Source: Elioraea sp. (GTDB lineage Bacteria; Pseudomonadota; Alphaproteobacteria; Acetobacterales; Acetobacteraceae). Taken from it: a stretch of DNA of 64,000 bases. The translations under genes were made by a program, and so were the position numbers. Numbering within the stretch: the stretch's first letter is position 1; every line of letters begins with the position of its first letter. Under the pieces are notes generated by a model. That model did no database searches. It was not told where the DNA came from and saw only the letters and a list, made by a program, of their open reading frames with translations. Positions 49,515-58,172 of the stretch are shown here, one piece after another. The DNA lies in contig NZ_JALHPR010000002.1 in assembly GCF_022842375.1 (NCBI RefSeq), positions 1-64,000 of the forward strand. The letters are read 5' to 3'.

Positions 49515-50215
49515 CGACGGACCGGAAGCTTATTGACTTGCTCAATACAAGCCTGGCCGCTTACGAGCGGCTGCCGCCCGCCATCGGCACGAAGGTGACC
49601 GCCCTTAGCCCTTCGGCCGTGCCGCCGCCCGCAGGTGATGCCGCGGGCGAGGGATCGGGCGAGGAAAGCTGGGATGAGGCGTTCGCTCGCCTAGCGGCCG
49701 CGTTCGCGGAACAGGTGCTCGACGCCCCTCTGGACGACGACGAGCTGTACGAGGACGAAAGGCTGGCCGAGTACGACAGCAACCTGGACGACGAGGACGC
49801 GGCGGACAAGGCGTCTGAGGAGGACAAGGCGCGTGCTGACTCACAGCCGGTTAACGACAACATCGAGTTGTACCGTACGGCCGGCTTGGCACTTGCAGCA
49901 ACGATCGGCGCACCCCCAACGACGGGGGATGTCGCGCCCGACTTCGAGAGTCTGCGGGTGCCGGCCGGGGGCGAAGCGATTGGCGCCATCAAGGATGCCG
50001 CTGGCCACAAGGCCGTGCTGTGGTGTCAGGGCGGAGCGGTGTATCTGAGGCCGGAGCAGCAAAGCTTGAGCCTGACCTGGCTTCGACTGAACGACGAGCA
50101 GTTCACGCTGGAACTCACGCCTGATGTGCAGCACGGCTTCCTGGTGCCGCGACTCGGCGTTGGGGCTGCGGTGCAGTTCTGCCTCGGGAAACCAGACGAT
50201 GCCGCCTGGGGCTGA
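49511..50215 (+). CDS. Unknown acidic protein, gene 2 of three-gene operon
   Basis: The 234-residue protein starts MTTDRKLIDLLNTSLAAYER. Residues 60-115 are very acidic and probably disordered (DDDELYEDERLAEYDSNLDD). The C-terminal part is beta-rich (AVLWCQGGAVYLRPEQQSLS, then LTLELTP-like strands and VPRLGVGAAVQFCLG). It resembles a bridging or chaperone-like subunit. No family recognised. Its start overlaps gene 1 by four bases and gene 3 starts 17 bases before its end. Confidence 0.75.
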   Translation: MTTDRKLIDLLNTSLAAYERLPPAIGTKVTALSPSAVPPPAGDAAGEGSGEESWDEAFARLAAAFAEQVLDAPLDDDELYEDERLAEYDSNLDDEDAADKASEEDKARADSQPVNDNIELYRTAGLALAATIGAPPTTGDVAPDFESLRVPAGGEAIGAIKDAAGHKAVLWCQGGAVYLRPEQQSLSLTWLRLNDEQFTLELTPDVQHGFLVPRLGVGAAVQFCLGKPDDAAWG

Positions 50216-53200
50216 GGCTGAACGCGAAGCGTTGGCGCCGCTTGCACGCTTGAGGAGCTGGCTCGCCGGTCAGCAGCTGGCGTTCGGAGCGCTGCTGCTC
50301 CGCTTTCTGGAAGAAACCGGGCCTCCGGCGAAGCGCGAATTCCAGGCTGCTGTGTTCCGCGATAGGCTGGCACCTGACGAAGGGTTGCCGCACCCCGTGC
50401 CGTATCAGGTGACGCTACAACAGCTGCCGCCACCGGCGTTGGCCGCCCTATGCGAATTGCCAGAGCGTGCAATTCCTTTCTGGTACCACCATCGGCCGAA
50501 CTGGGAGTGGGCGTTTAAGAACATCTCCTGGCAAGACAACAAGTCGCTGATAGCTGGCGCACGGCTGGTAGCGCATTGCCTCGGCGGTGGCCTGCACAGC
50601 CCGCACATGATCGCCCGGCTGGCGCAGGCTGAACTCAGAGTAACTCGCCGTGCCGACCGCTGGACTGACCACCAGGATAGTCTCGAACGACTAATGCGTG
50701 CCTTGCAGGCCAGCCCGGTCGGATTGGGCGCCATCGCCGCCATCGCCGCTATGCGAGAGAGCAGGCTGCCGGGCCGCTGGGCCATGGTGGAAAACGCCTT
50801 ACTGCAACGTGCCTATGCTTGGCCTCTGTTCGTGGTGCCCCAGGCGCAGGATTTCGCCTTCGCACTGCCAGTGGCCATCGATGTGCATTATTGGACCTAT
50901 GGCGATCCTGAAAACTCCATCGCCATCGAGGGCGAGGGCAGTATCGCCATCGGCGAGGAGGTCCGGGGCTTCATCGACGATTCGGTACTGGCTGCGAAGC
51001 GACTCTGGCTCAAGACATTCGCTACCCGCGATTTGCATGTAAAGCGGCAACTGCGCCGAGCCTCGGTCCGGTTCGACTTCAGCGCCGCCGCGGCAGTCCT
51101 CAAGCCCTTCGCCGCGCTGCTACCGGTTGGGATCCGGCTTGAGCAGTCCAGCCTGCAGAGTTTACTTGCGCTTGAAGTCTATTCCCGCTTCATCGGTTCG
51201 CCCGGCCTCAAGACGGTCTCCGCCACAGGCGGCCTTGGCGGGCGAATCCCTAACGGCTCTCAGTGGAACGGCGAGGACCGTTGGATTCTGGCGCCCAATG
51301 ATCACGAGTTTCGCCGCCTCACCCTAAGCAAGATTCGCTGGGTAAAGCGCAAGCACACCATCGACCGGATCATCGTGCCGAGTGGAACCGCCGAAAAAGG
51401 GTTCGATGAGCATCTCGAAGTCGTACCTGGGGCCAGGCTCGAAGAATACGCCCAGCTTGCCTTCGGCCAGGAAGCCCGGCGCCACCGTTTCATCCGCGCA
51501 CCGGACTTGGCCGCACGGTTCGGTACCATCGACAAGGAACCTTGGAGAGTCGCTGAGGACGAGCGTGCCGAAATCCAGCAAGCTTTTGATGCGCTCAGGT
51601 ACTCCGATGTGCCAATCCTGAGGCTAAGCAATGTACGTGCGACCAGCGTCGCCCAGGCGCTGTACCGGCTGAATAAGATGATGGCAAACGATCCCGATCG
51701 CATTACCTACGATCATGCTGCGGGTCGCTGGCTCCAGGAGGAAGGCGAGCGGATCGGGCACTTCGCCTTCGTCCGCAGCTATGAGAACGAATTGCCTGAC
51801 CGGTTTTGGCAACTGGTCTGGCCGGTCCTCGGTGCCGACCAGGAAAGCTTCCGGAACTTCGCCTTCACCGTCTCAAAGGAAGTTCCGGCACGTATCCTGG
51901 CCGAGCGGCTGAATGACATGACCCCGCAGAGTCCAGAGCGAGTGCTCCCACCGGACGTGCTGGTTATCATCGCCCCCATCCGGACCGAATTGCCGGAGTT
52001 TGCCACCGGGCCTGCCGGGCGACTGCGGTTGCATTCGCTAGAGCACCAGATCTGGTCGCGCTGGCAAGAGGACAGCGACTATCTCAGGCCATCCTCCAAT
52101 AGGTGCGTGGCGCATTACCTTGGACGCCTCCGCGTCATCGTGGTCGAGGAGGCGGCAGACTCCTATTTTCGGACGCTGGCGCCAGAAGACCTCGGCGATG
52201 CCGACTTGGCCGCCGCCGCGGCAAAGCTGTCGGTCTTCCGCCACGGCTTCACCTCCGATGCTGCACTAACGATACTGGGCGGCGAGCCTGAGCCATGCCG
52301 CGCCATGTTGCGGACGCTGCAGGAAGTCGACTTCGGCGACAGCCGTCTGCTCGAATTCGCCAGTGGGATCGGAGAATACTTCCTTAGCCGGCGCGCTGCC
52401 TTACCGAACAAGGCACACGAGAGGGCGAAGCGGCATGCGGATGCAGCCACTGCCCTTGCCGGCTTCCTTGAGCAATCCGCAGGGGACAGCGCTTCGCGCT
52501 TCGACTTCGCAGCAGTGCTGGACCCGGGCCGTCGGCACGAAATCCAATGGCAACTCGGCAGGGCAGTCCATGCTGCCGGTGATGACCTGTCGACGGATAG
52601 CCGCAAACGCTTCACCCAAATCCAGGAACGTGTGGGGCGACTGGGCGAGCAATTCACTTGGTCCCAACTGCGGTGGATTACAAATTCGAACGAAGCCGGC
52701 GCCGAGGCATGGGAGACGTTGCTTGATTTACTGCACGCTAGGTCACGCTTCCTATTCCATCCCGAGGAACTGGTCCGGGCGGCTCGGTTTGGCGAGCGTC
52801 AATGGAGAAAGTTGAAACGTGACAACAAGCAGGTCGAGGCTAAGGAAATCTGGTATTTCGTAACATGGCTGATGCAGCAGGCCGAGGAAATGTGCGGCCA
52901 GATCGACCGCACCGAGCGACTTGCGGCCGAATTCATGGTGCGGACATCGCGCAGTTGCCTCGCGCTGAACAGCGGAGAAAAACTGTACAGTGTTAAGGAG
53001 GATATTGAGCGTTCGCTGAAACTGTCGGATTACGCGGTGGTCGTGGTTCATCCGGAGTGGTTCAGCTATGCAGGCGACTATTGCTTCGACGACAACGTCG
53101 CTGCTGCCGTCTATCGCCAGGGCTTCTGTAACGATGGCATTATGGGCACAAGAAATGAGGTGCCATGCTTCGATACCCTAGTGAAGTATGTTGGCGCCTG

Positions 53201-53411
53201 CCTTCGACGCGGAAACGTTCCGGACGGTACGCTGGTTGAACAGGCGATCGGGAGTCTATCCCTCAGGCGCATGGTGAAGGAACAGACGAATGGCGCAACA
53301 CGCACTGGGATCCGGAGCACCCATAGTTGGGACCGATGGGAAAGGGGGTTCAATGCGCTAAGGCCGATGCTTCAGGCAACGCTAACTGGTGCGAGTGGGC
53401 CGGCATGTTAG
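50199..53411 (+). CDS. Unknown large protein, gene 3 of three-gene operon
   Basis: The 1,070-residue protein has no motif I can name: no Walker A, no TIR, HEPN or PD-(D/E)XK signature is obvious. It begins MPPGAEAEREALAPLARLRS and looks like a long alpha/beta scaffold. A middle segment includes WILAPNDHEFRRLTLSKIRW, KRKHTIDRIIVPSG. The C-terminal third has WYFVTWLMQQAEEMCGQIDR and a VVHPEWFSYAGDYCFDDNVA segment. The ATG at 50199 has a weak ribosome site but lies inside gene 2, suggesting coupling. No membrane segment is obvious. Confidence 0.75.
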   Translation: MPPGAEAEREALAPLARLRSWLAGQQLAFGALLLRFLEETGPPAKREFQAAVFRDRLAPDEGLPHPVPYQVTLQQLPPPALAALCELPERAIPFWYHHRPNWEWAFKNISWQDNKSLIAGARLVAHCLGGGLHSPHMIARLAQAELRVTRRADRWTDHQDSLERLMRALQASPVGLGAIAAIAAMRESRLPGRWAMVENALLQRAYAWPLFVVPQAQDFAFALPVAIDVHYWTYGDPENSIAIEGEGSIAIGEEVRGFIDDSVLAAKRLWLKTFATRDLHVKRQLRRASVRFDFSAAAAVLKPFAALLPVGIRLEQSSLQSLLALEVYSRFIGSPGLKTVSATGGLGGRIPNGSQWNGEDRWILAPNDHEFRRLTLSKIRWVKRKHTIDRIIVPSGTAEKGFDEHLEVVPGARLEEYAQLAFGQEARRHRFIRAPDLAARFGTIDKEPWRVAEDERAEIQQAFDALRYSDVPILRLSNVRATSVAQALYRLNKMMANDPDRITYDHAAGRWLQEEGERIGHFAFVRSYENELPDRFWQLVWPVLGADQESFRNFAFTVSKEVPARILAERLNDMTPQSPERVLPPDVLVIIAPIRTELPEFATGPAGRLRLHSLEHQIWSRWQEDSDYLRPSSNRCVAHYLGRLRVIVVEEAADSYFRTLAPEDLGDADLAAAAAKLSVFRHGFTSDAALTILGGEPEPCRAMLRTLQEVDFGDSRLLEFASGIGEYFLSRRAALPNKAHERAKRHADAATALAGFLEQSAGDSASRFDFAAVLDPGRRHEIQWQLGRAVHAAGDDLSTDSRKRFTQIQERVGRLGEQFTWSQLRWITNSNEAGAEAWETLLDLLHARSRFLFHPEELVRAARFGERQWRKLKRDNKQVEAKEIWYFVTWLMQQAEEMCGQIDRTERLAAEFMVRTSRSCLALNSGEKLYSVKEDIERSLKLSDYAVVVVHPEWFSYAGDYCFDDNVAAAVYRQGFCNDGIMGTRNEVPCFDTLVKYVGACLRRGNVPDGTLVEQAIGSLSLRRMVKEQTNGATRTGIRSTHSWDRWERGFNALRPMLQATLTGASGPAC

Positions 53412-53806
53412 GCGCAGGACCCATGCTTTCTCGTGGTGTGTGACGGAGCGGGTCAGAGGTGAGTCATGTGCGATCCGTTCCTGCTCTCGCCGACACAGAT
53501 GCAGCGGAGGGGGCGCATTTCTCGATGTCGCACGGAATTCCGCGCCGAAAGTGGAGACGATTCGAACCCCGACGCACCCCCTCCGCCAAGCTGAACGATG
53601 AATGTATCACCATATCAACAGATTAGGATTTCCCTTAGACGCATTATCCCATCGTCTACCCCAACATCGAACTCTTGCTCGTAGCAGACTGACCGAGCGA
53701 GAGTTCCCGCCTTGGGAAGGCACGCTACTTGCGATGAAACTGAGAACCTTCGGCCGTGAGCCCCTCGAGGCTGCCCATCGCCGTGAGCTGAGCGCGTGCC
53801 TCGGTC
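53412..53806. other. Non-coding DNA between the three-gene operon and the IS remnant
   Basis: About 395 bases carry no trustworthy gene. A stretch near 53561-53588 (TTCGAAC followed by CTCCGCCA) looks superficially like the 3' end of a tRNA but its T-stem does not pair. Confidence 0.4.
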
Positions 53807-53856
53807 TGAACCGCCCCGGGTTTGTCGGAGGCTCCAACTCCTGAGAGGCTGGAGCG

Positions 53857-54186
53857 ATGACGAGCAAGACGACGAACAAGTTCTCACCTGAGGTTCGCGA
53901 ACGGGCGGTGCGGATGGTGCTGGAGCATGAGGCGCAGCACCCGTCGCGCTGGGCGACGATCCTGTCGATCGCGGCCAAGATCGGTTGCACGGGCCAGACG
54001 CTGAACGAATAGGTGAAACAGGCGGAGCGCGACACGGGCCGCAGGCCGGGGCCGACGACGGAGATGGCGGCCCGGCTCAAGGCCTTGGAGCGAGAGAACC
54101 GCGAGTTGCGGCAGGCGAACGAGATCCTGCGCAAGGCGTCGGCCTATTTCGCCCAGGCGGAGCTCGACCGCCGGTTCACCCCATGA
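53857..54186 (+). pseudogene. IS3-type transposase orfA, interrupted
   Basis: The frame reads [20 protein letters not shown], a typical IS3 orfA HTH start, up to GCTGQTLNE, then TAG at 54010-54012 where a TGG (Trp) is expected. After it the same frame continues [20 protein letters not shown] and ends with the leucine-zipper-like [20 protein letters not shown]. So one base change disabled it. Confidence 0.85.
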
Positions 54187-54350
54187 TCGGCTTCATCGAT
54201 GATCATCGCGAGGTCTATGGGGTCGAGCCGATCTGCAAGGTGCTGCCGATGGCCCCGTCGACCTATCGCGCGCAGGCGGCGCGGCGACGTGATCCGGGGA
54301 AGCTACCGGCCCCGGCCAAGCGTGATGCCGTGCTGATGCCCGGATCGGCG
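54183..54350 (+). pseudogene. IS3-type transposase orfB, N-terminal fragment
   Basis: The frame starts [20 protein letters not shown] and continues LPMAPSTYRAQAARRRDPGK, the usual IS3 orfB start, overlapping orfA by four bases as expected for programmed frameshifting. After about 55 codons the sequence stops resembling transposase and the DDE domain is absent. Confidence 0.8.
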
Positions 54351-54632
54351 ATGCGCTGCCGCTGGCCGTTACCTCCGCAAGACGCGCGACCACGCATCGC
54401 AGCGACGCGGAAAGCGCCAATGCCAGGACTGGGAAACCGACGACTCGCGGTGGCCACCGCCGCGTACGGCAGCACGATCTACCGCGAGGACGAAATCCTG
54501 ACACTGACGCCGAAACAGTTCGCACGCGAGTGCATCATACCTTTTTGCAACAATCGTTACAGGATGGCTTTTGCCGGCGTCGGCGGTAGTGGTGAGCATT
54601 CCGCACGACGAGGCGACCGCACAATCCCAGGG
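54351..54632. other. Scar DNA between the IS remnant and the catabolic operon
   Basis: No recognisable gene lies here. It is downstream of the minus-strand operon and may contain its terminator, although I could not identify one. The DNA may be debris of the IS3 deletion. Confidence 0.4.
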
Positions 54633-55067
54633 TTAAGATGCAGCAAGGAGCGCCGCATTGCCCGCCTCGGCAATGGCGTCGTCGATCGTCGGCGCCGCGC
54701 CGCTGACGCCGACCGCACCGATCACCTGATCGCTGACGCAGAGCGGGACGCCGCCCTCGATCGGGAGACAGCCTGGCAGGGCGAGCAGCGCGGTCGCGCC
54801 AGCGGCAAGCCCCTGCGCGAGAAGCCGCGACGGGCGGCGGAATCCCGCCGCGGTTCGCGCCTTGGCAATCGCCACGTCCACCGTTCCGGTGTGGACACCG
54901 TCCATCCGCCTCAACGACACGATGTGGCCGCCGTCATCGACCACGGCGATCGTCACGCGAACGCCCTGGCGCTCGGCCTCGACCGTGGCGGCTGCGATCG
55001 CTCGCTCCGCGACCGCGAGCGTCAACGTCGGCCGCAGCGGAAGCGCGCTCTCGGAAATGGGTGCCAT
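54633..55067 (-). CDS. GlcG/HbpS-family protein
   Basis: The 144-residue protein matches the GlcG/HbpS (DUF336) family: LTLAVAERAIAAATVEAERQ, VTIAVVDDGGHIVSLRRMDG, KARTAAGF, then GCLPIEGGVPLCVSDQVIGA and VGVSGAAPTIDDAIAEAG. These proteins bind small ligands and are often encoded with glycolate or other hydroxyacid oxidases, which fits its place after an alpha-hydroxyacid oxidase gene (three-base gap). A chaperone or sensing role is inferred. It is the last gene of the operon. Confidence 0.9.
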   Translation of the reverse strand: MAPISESALPLRPTLTLAVAERAIAAATVEAERQGVRVTIAVVDDGGHIVSLRRMDGVHTGTVDVAIAKARTAAGFRRPSRLLAQGLAAGATALLALPGCLPIEGGVPLCVSDQVIGAVGVSGAAPTIDDAIAEAGNAALLAAS

Positions 55068-55070
55068 CGT

Positions 55071-56318
55071 TCAGTCCTCCTTCGCCCCCGGGCGCGCGGC
55101 GTGAACGGTAGGGCGCGCGTCCTCGCGATGCGCGGCGACGCGCGGCGCGGGATCGCGTCGTGCATCGTCGCCGTGTGGCAACAGGAAGGCCCGGCTGAGT
55201 TCGGCCGCCTCGGGGCACCCCATCAGCGCAAGCGCGCGGTCGATCTCGTCGGCCAGGATGGCGATCGCCCGCGCCGCACCCGCCTCGCCATCCGCGATCA
55301 CTCCGTAGAGCGGCGCGCGGCCGGTGAACACGAAGTCGGCGCCGAGGCAGTGCGCGATGACGATGTCCGTGCCGCGCGTCACGCCGCTGTCGAGCATGAC
55401 GGGAGTCGACGGAGGAACGGCAGCACGCACGGCGGGCAGTGTCTCGATCGGCGAGGGAAGTGGGTCGAACGCCTTGCCGCCGTGATTCGACACGATGATG
55501 CCGTCCACACCGGCGGCAACGGCCTGCCGCGCGTCGTCGGGGTGCTGGATGCCCTTGATGATGAGACGACCAGCCCAGAGGGAGCGTAGCCAGTCGAGAT
55601 CGTGCCAGGTCTGCACCGACGGGCTTTGGGTCCGGAAGAATGCACCGACCTCGCCGGGCGTTGCCCCCTGCGGCGCGTAGTGCGCCCAGGTCTCCATCGA
55701 CGGCAGCCCCCCACCACGCAGGTACTCGATGATCCAACCCGGATGCAGCAGCGCCTCGGCGAGCACCGAGGGCCGCAGCTTCAGGGGCTGCGAGAAGCCG
55801 TTGCGCATGTCGCGCTCGCGCTTGGGATACACTGGATTGTCGACGGTCAGCACGAGGTGCTCGATGCCGGAAGCGGCGGCGCGACGGATGAGGTCCTCGC
55901 TGATGCGCGGATCCTTCGCGGCATAGAGGTGATACCAGATCGTGCCGGGTGCTGCCGCGGCGACGTCCTCGAGCTTCGCCACGCAGGCGCCCGAGAGGAT
56001 GAACGGCACGCCGGCCGCTGCCGCCGCGCGCGCGAGCATCGCATCCGCACCGCGGCGGAACAGCCCCGCGAAGCCGGTCGGGGCGATGCCGAAGGGCTGG
56101 GCGTAGCGCCGGCCGAAAAGGGTGACGCGAGGGTCGCGCGTCCTGACATCGACGAGATACCGCGGGAGGATGCGGAAGTCGCGGAACGCGGCTTCATTGC
56201 GCGCGAGTCCGCGCTCGTCCTCGACGCCTGATTCGATCACATCAAAGAGGATGCGCGGCAACCGCCGGCGCGCGAGCGCCTTCAGGTCGGCGATGTTGAT
56301 CGCGTCGGCTGCCCTCAT
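55071..56318 (-). CDS. FMN-dependent alpha-hydroxyacid oxidase/dehydrogenase
   Basis: The 415-residue protein has the family's TIM-barrel signatures: QPFGIAPTGFAGLFRRGADA, FILSGACVAKLEDVAAAAPG, IIKGIQHPDDARQAV with catalytic-site Lys, SNHGGKAFDPLPSPIETLPA and DSGVTRGTDIVIAHCLGADF. It oxidises an L-2-hydroxyacid to a 2-oxoacid. In the active-site motif usually written HGGRQLD the Arg is Lys here (HGGKAFD), which may change substrate. It overlaps the upstream gene by four bases. A C-terminal tail of about 35 residues is low complexity. Confidence 0.92.
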   Translation of the reverse strand: MRAADAINIADLKALARRRLPRILFDVIESGVEDERGLARNEAAFRDFRILPRYLVDVRTRDPRVTLFGRRYAQPFGIAPTGFAGLFRRGADAMLARAAAAAGVPFILSGACVAKLEDVAAAAPGTIWYHLYAAKDPRISEDLIRRAAASGIEHLVLTVDNPVYPKRERDMRNGFSQPLKLRPSVLAEALLHPGWIIEYLRGGGLPSMETWAHYAPQGATPGEVGAFFRTQSPSVQTWHDLDWLRSLWAGRLIIKGIQHPDDARQAVAAGVDGIIVSNHGGKAFDPLPSPIETLPAVRAAVPPSTPVMLDSGVTRGTDIVIAHCLGADFVFTGRAPLYGVIADGEAGAARAIAILADEIDRALALMGCPEAAELSRAFLLPHGDDARRDPAPRVAAHREDARPTVHAARPGAKED

Positions 56319-57154
56319 GAGGTCCCGCCTCGCGCTCTCTCGAGCAGCATGGTGATGAAAACGCTCACCGGAATGCCCGTGGCGGCGCCGAGCTCCTCAG
56401 CCGACCGGTTCACATAGGACAGCACGCCTTCCTGGTAGATCCGCCGCGAATCACCGATCGGCGCACTCGCCGCCGCCGCCGTGCCGGCCGGGATGTTCCG
56501 CTCGTCGAGCAGCCGGAGCCGTCGGATGCCGGCCGCGTCGAGGCCGACGCCGCCATCGCTGAAGAATACCGCCGCCACCGCCGGCGCGATCAGCCCGTCC
56601 GGCCGGCCATGAAAGAGGGCCGCGTGCGACCCCGTGACCGCGATCGCTCCGGCGTCCTCCAACGTGAGCATCGGCGCGGCATCGAGACAGATCACCTTCG
56701 GCTCTCCCGGAACATCGCGGATCGTGTACCGCTTGCCGCCTGCGATCGGTGGAAGCTCGACCGCCTGCGGCGGGCCGGCCTTCATCGCCTCGGCGCAGGC
56801 GCGGACCGTCATGCCCTTGGCGCAGCCGAGAGCCCTTGCGGCCTTGTTGACGAAGGAGATCACGCCATGCGCGAGCATGTGCTCCCCATCGGCGATGTGG
56901 CAGGTCCAGACATCCGCGCAGGCCGCCGGCACACCGACACCATCGAGGTAGGAAAGGCCGCGGATGCCGGCATCGTCCTTGCCGATCCCCGCGTCGCACA
57001 GCACCACGCCGCGGATACCCCATTTCGCGGCGTGAAAGGCATTGTACTCGCCGCCATAGGAGCCGGATACGATCACCTGCCCCCGGTCGGCTTCGGAGAC
57101 CTGGGAGCTTGCCGAGACAGTCACGATCCGGATGTCGTCAGACATGGCCGTCAC
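56315..57154 (-). CDS. Internally duplicated protein of unknown function
   Basis: The 279-residue protein consists of two related halves. The first (VIVSGSYGGEYNAFHAAKWG, GVVLCDAGIGKDDAGIRGLS, then GVISFVNKAARALGC) matches the second (IAVTGSHAALFHGRPDGLIA, AVFFSDGGVGLDAAGIRRLR, GVLSYVNRSAEELGA). Each half has a GS.....H motif and a VFF/VVL-D-GIG..D.AGI.-L..LD pattern, suggesting a nucleotide- or ligand-binding fold. No family is recognised. It lies in the catabolic operon between the KdgD-like and hydroxyacid-oxidase genes, so it may be an enzyme of the pathway. Confidence 0.75.
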   Translation of the reverse strand: MTAMSDDIRIVTVSASSQVSEADRGQVIVSGSYGGEYNAFHAAKWGIRGVVLCDAGIGKDDAGIRGLSYLDGVGVPAACADVWTCHIADGEHMLAHGVISFVNKAARALGCAKGMTVRACAEAMKAGPPQAVELPPIAGGKRYTIRDVPGEPKVICLDAAPMLTLEDAGAIAVTGSHAALFHGRPDGLIAPAVAAVFFSDGGVGLDAAGIRRLRLLDERNIPAGTAAAASAPIGDSRRIYQEGVLSYVNRSAEELGAATGIPVSVFITMLLERARGGTS

Positions 57155-57155
57155 C

Positions 57156-58118
57156 TCACGCCACCTGGCCGTGGAGCGGCCGTGCCAGTGCAGTCGGCTG
57201 CACCACCCGCCCGATCAGGGCCGCGAGTTCACGTTGCTCCTCCTCCGTCAGTTCCGAAAGCGGCGGCCGAACCGGCCCGGCGCTGCGGCCGATCACCGTC
57301 GCACCGGCCTTGACGATGCTGACGGCATATCCGGCCTGTCGCCCGCGCAGCCGGCCATAGGGCTCGTAGAACTCCGCCATCATGCGTTCGAGCGCGGCGA
57401 GGTCGCCCGCGCGGACCGCGTGGAAATAGTCGAGCGCATAGGCAGGCAGGAAGTTGAACACCGCCGACGAGTACGCCTCCACGCCGAGGCCGCGATAGGC
57501 GGGGGCATAGATCTCGGCCGTGGGCATGCCGTTGACGATCGCGACCCTGTCGCCGAGGCGGGTGCGGATGGCCCAGAGTTGCTCGATGTCCATCGTGCCA
57601 TCCTTGAACGCCACGAGGTTCGGGCAGGCATCGCATAGGTGCGCGAGCGTATCGGCCGTCAGCCGCGCGTTGCCGCGGCTGTAGACGATGACGCCGAGCC
57701 CCGTCGCTGCGCAGACGGCCCTGATGTGTGCCGTGATTCCCCGCTGCGACGTCTCGATCAGGTAGGGCGGCAACAGCAGGATCCCGTCGGCGCCAGCGCG
57801 CTCTGCCATCCGGGCGGCCGCGATCGCCTCGCGCGTTCCCTTGCCGGCAGCCGCGATCATCGGCACGCCGGGCCGACGGACCGCAAGGGCGGCCTCGAGC
57901 ACTGCCTTCTCCTCCGCCTCGTCGAGCGAGAAGTACTCGCCGGCCACGCCGGCGATGAAGAGCGCCTGCGGCGCGAAGGACTGCTGCCACACGACCCGCT
58001 CTTCGAACCGACCGCGATGGAACGCCCCGTCGGCATCGAAGTCAGTCAGCGGGAAGGAGAGGAGTGCGGGCGCGCGCAGCAGCGCGCGCAGGCCGTCGGG
58101 GGAGAGGGGCGACATCAT
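57156..58118 (-). CDS. kdgD: 5-dehydro-4-deoxyglucarate dehydratase-like (DapA family)
   Basis: The 320-residue protein is a class I aldolase-type TIM barrel. It begins SFPLTDFDADGAFHRGRFEE and has GVAGEYFSLDEAEEKAVLEA, GADGILLLPPYLIETSQRGI, LGVIVYSRGNARLTADTLAH (catalytic Tyr) and NLVAFKDGTMDIEQLWAI (Schiff-base Lys). These are closest to KdgD, which converts 5-dehydro-4-deoxyglucarate to 2-oxoglutarate semialdehyde and CO2. ATG 58118 follows AGGAG. The gene sits after the transporter genes. Confidence 0.85.
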   Translation of the reverse strand: MMSPLSPDGLRALLRAPALLSFPLTDFDADGAFHRGRFEERVVWQQSFAPQALFIAGVAGEYFSLDEAEEKAVLEAALAVRRPGVPMIAAAGKGTREAIAAARMAERAGADGILLLPPYLIETSQRGITAHIRAVCAATGLGVIVYSRGNARLTADTLAHLCDACPNLVAFKDGTMDIEQLWAIRTRLGDRVAIVNGMPTAEIYAPAYRGLGVEAYSSAVFNFLPAYALDYFHAVRAGDLAALERMMAEFYEPYGRLRGRQAGYAVSIVKAGATVIGRSAGPVRPPLSELTEEEQRELAALIGRVVQPTALARPLHGQVA

Positions 58119-58172
58119 GCTGTGCTCCTGAGGACGGCTGGGCGGCCACACCGGCCGCCCAGCAACGGGGAC

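Larger units (their letters stand above)
53807..54350 (+). mobile_element. IS3-family insertion sequence remnant
   Basis: A typical left end begins near 53807 (TGAACCGCCCCGGGTTTGTC), 50 bases before orfA. OrfA is interrupted by a stop and orfB is cut off after about 55 codons, so the element is dead. The right limit of about 54350 is where IS-like coding ends; no right terminal repeat was found. Confidence 0.8.

Noticed and set aside
53561-53588. tRNA-like 3' end (TTCGAAC followed by CTCCGCCA)
   Set aside because: The T-stem does not pair on either strand and no matching 5' acceptor, D-arm or anticodon arm was found nearby.
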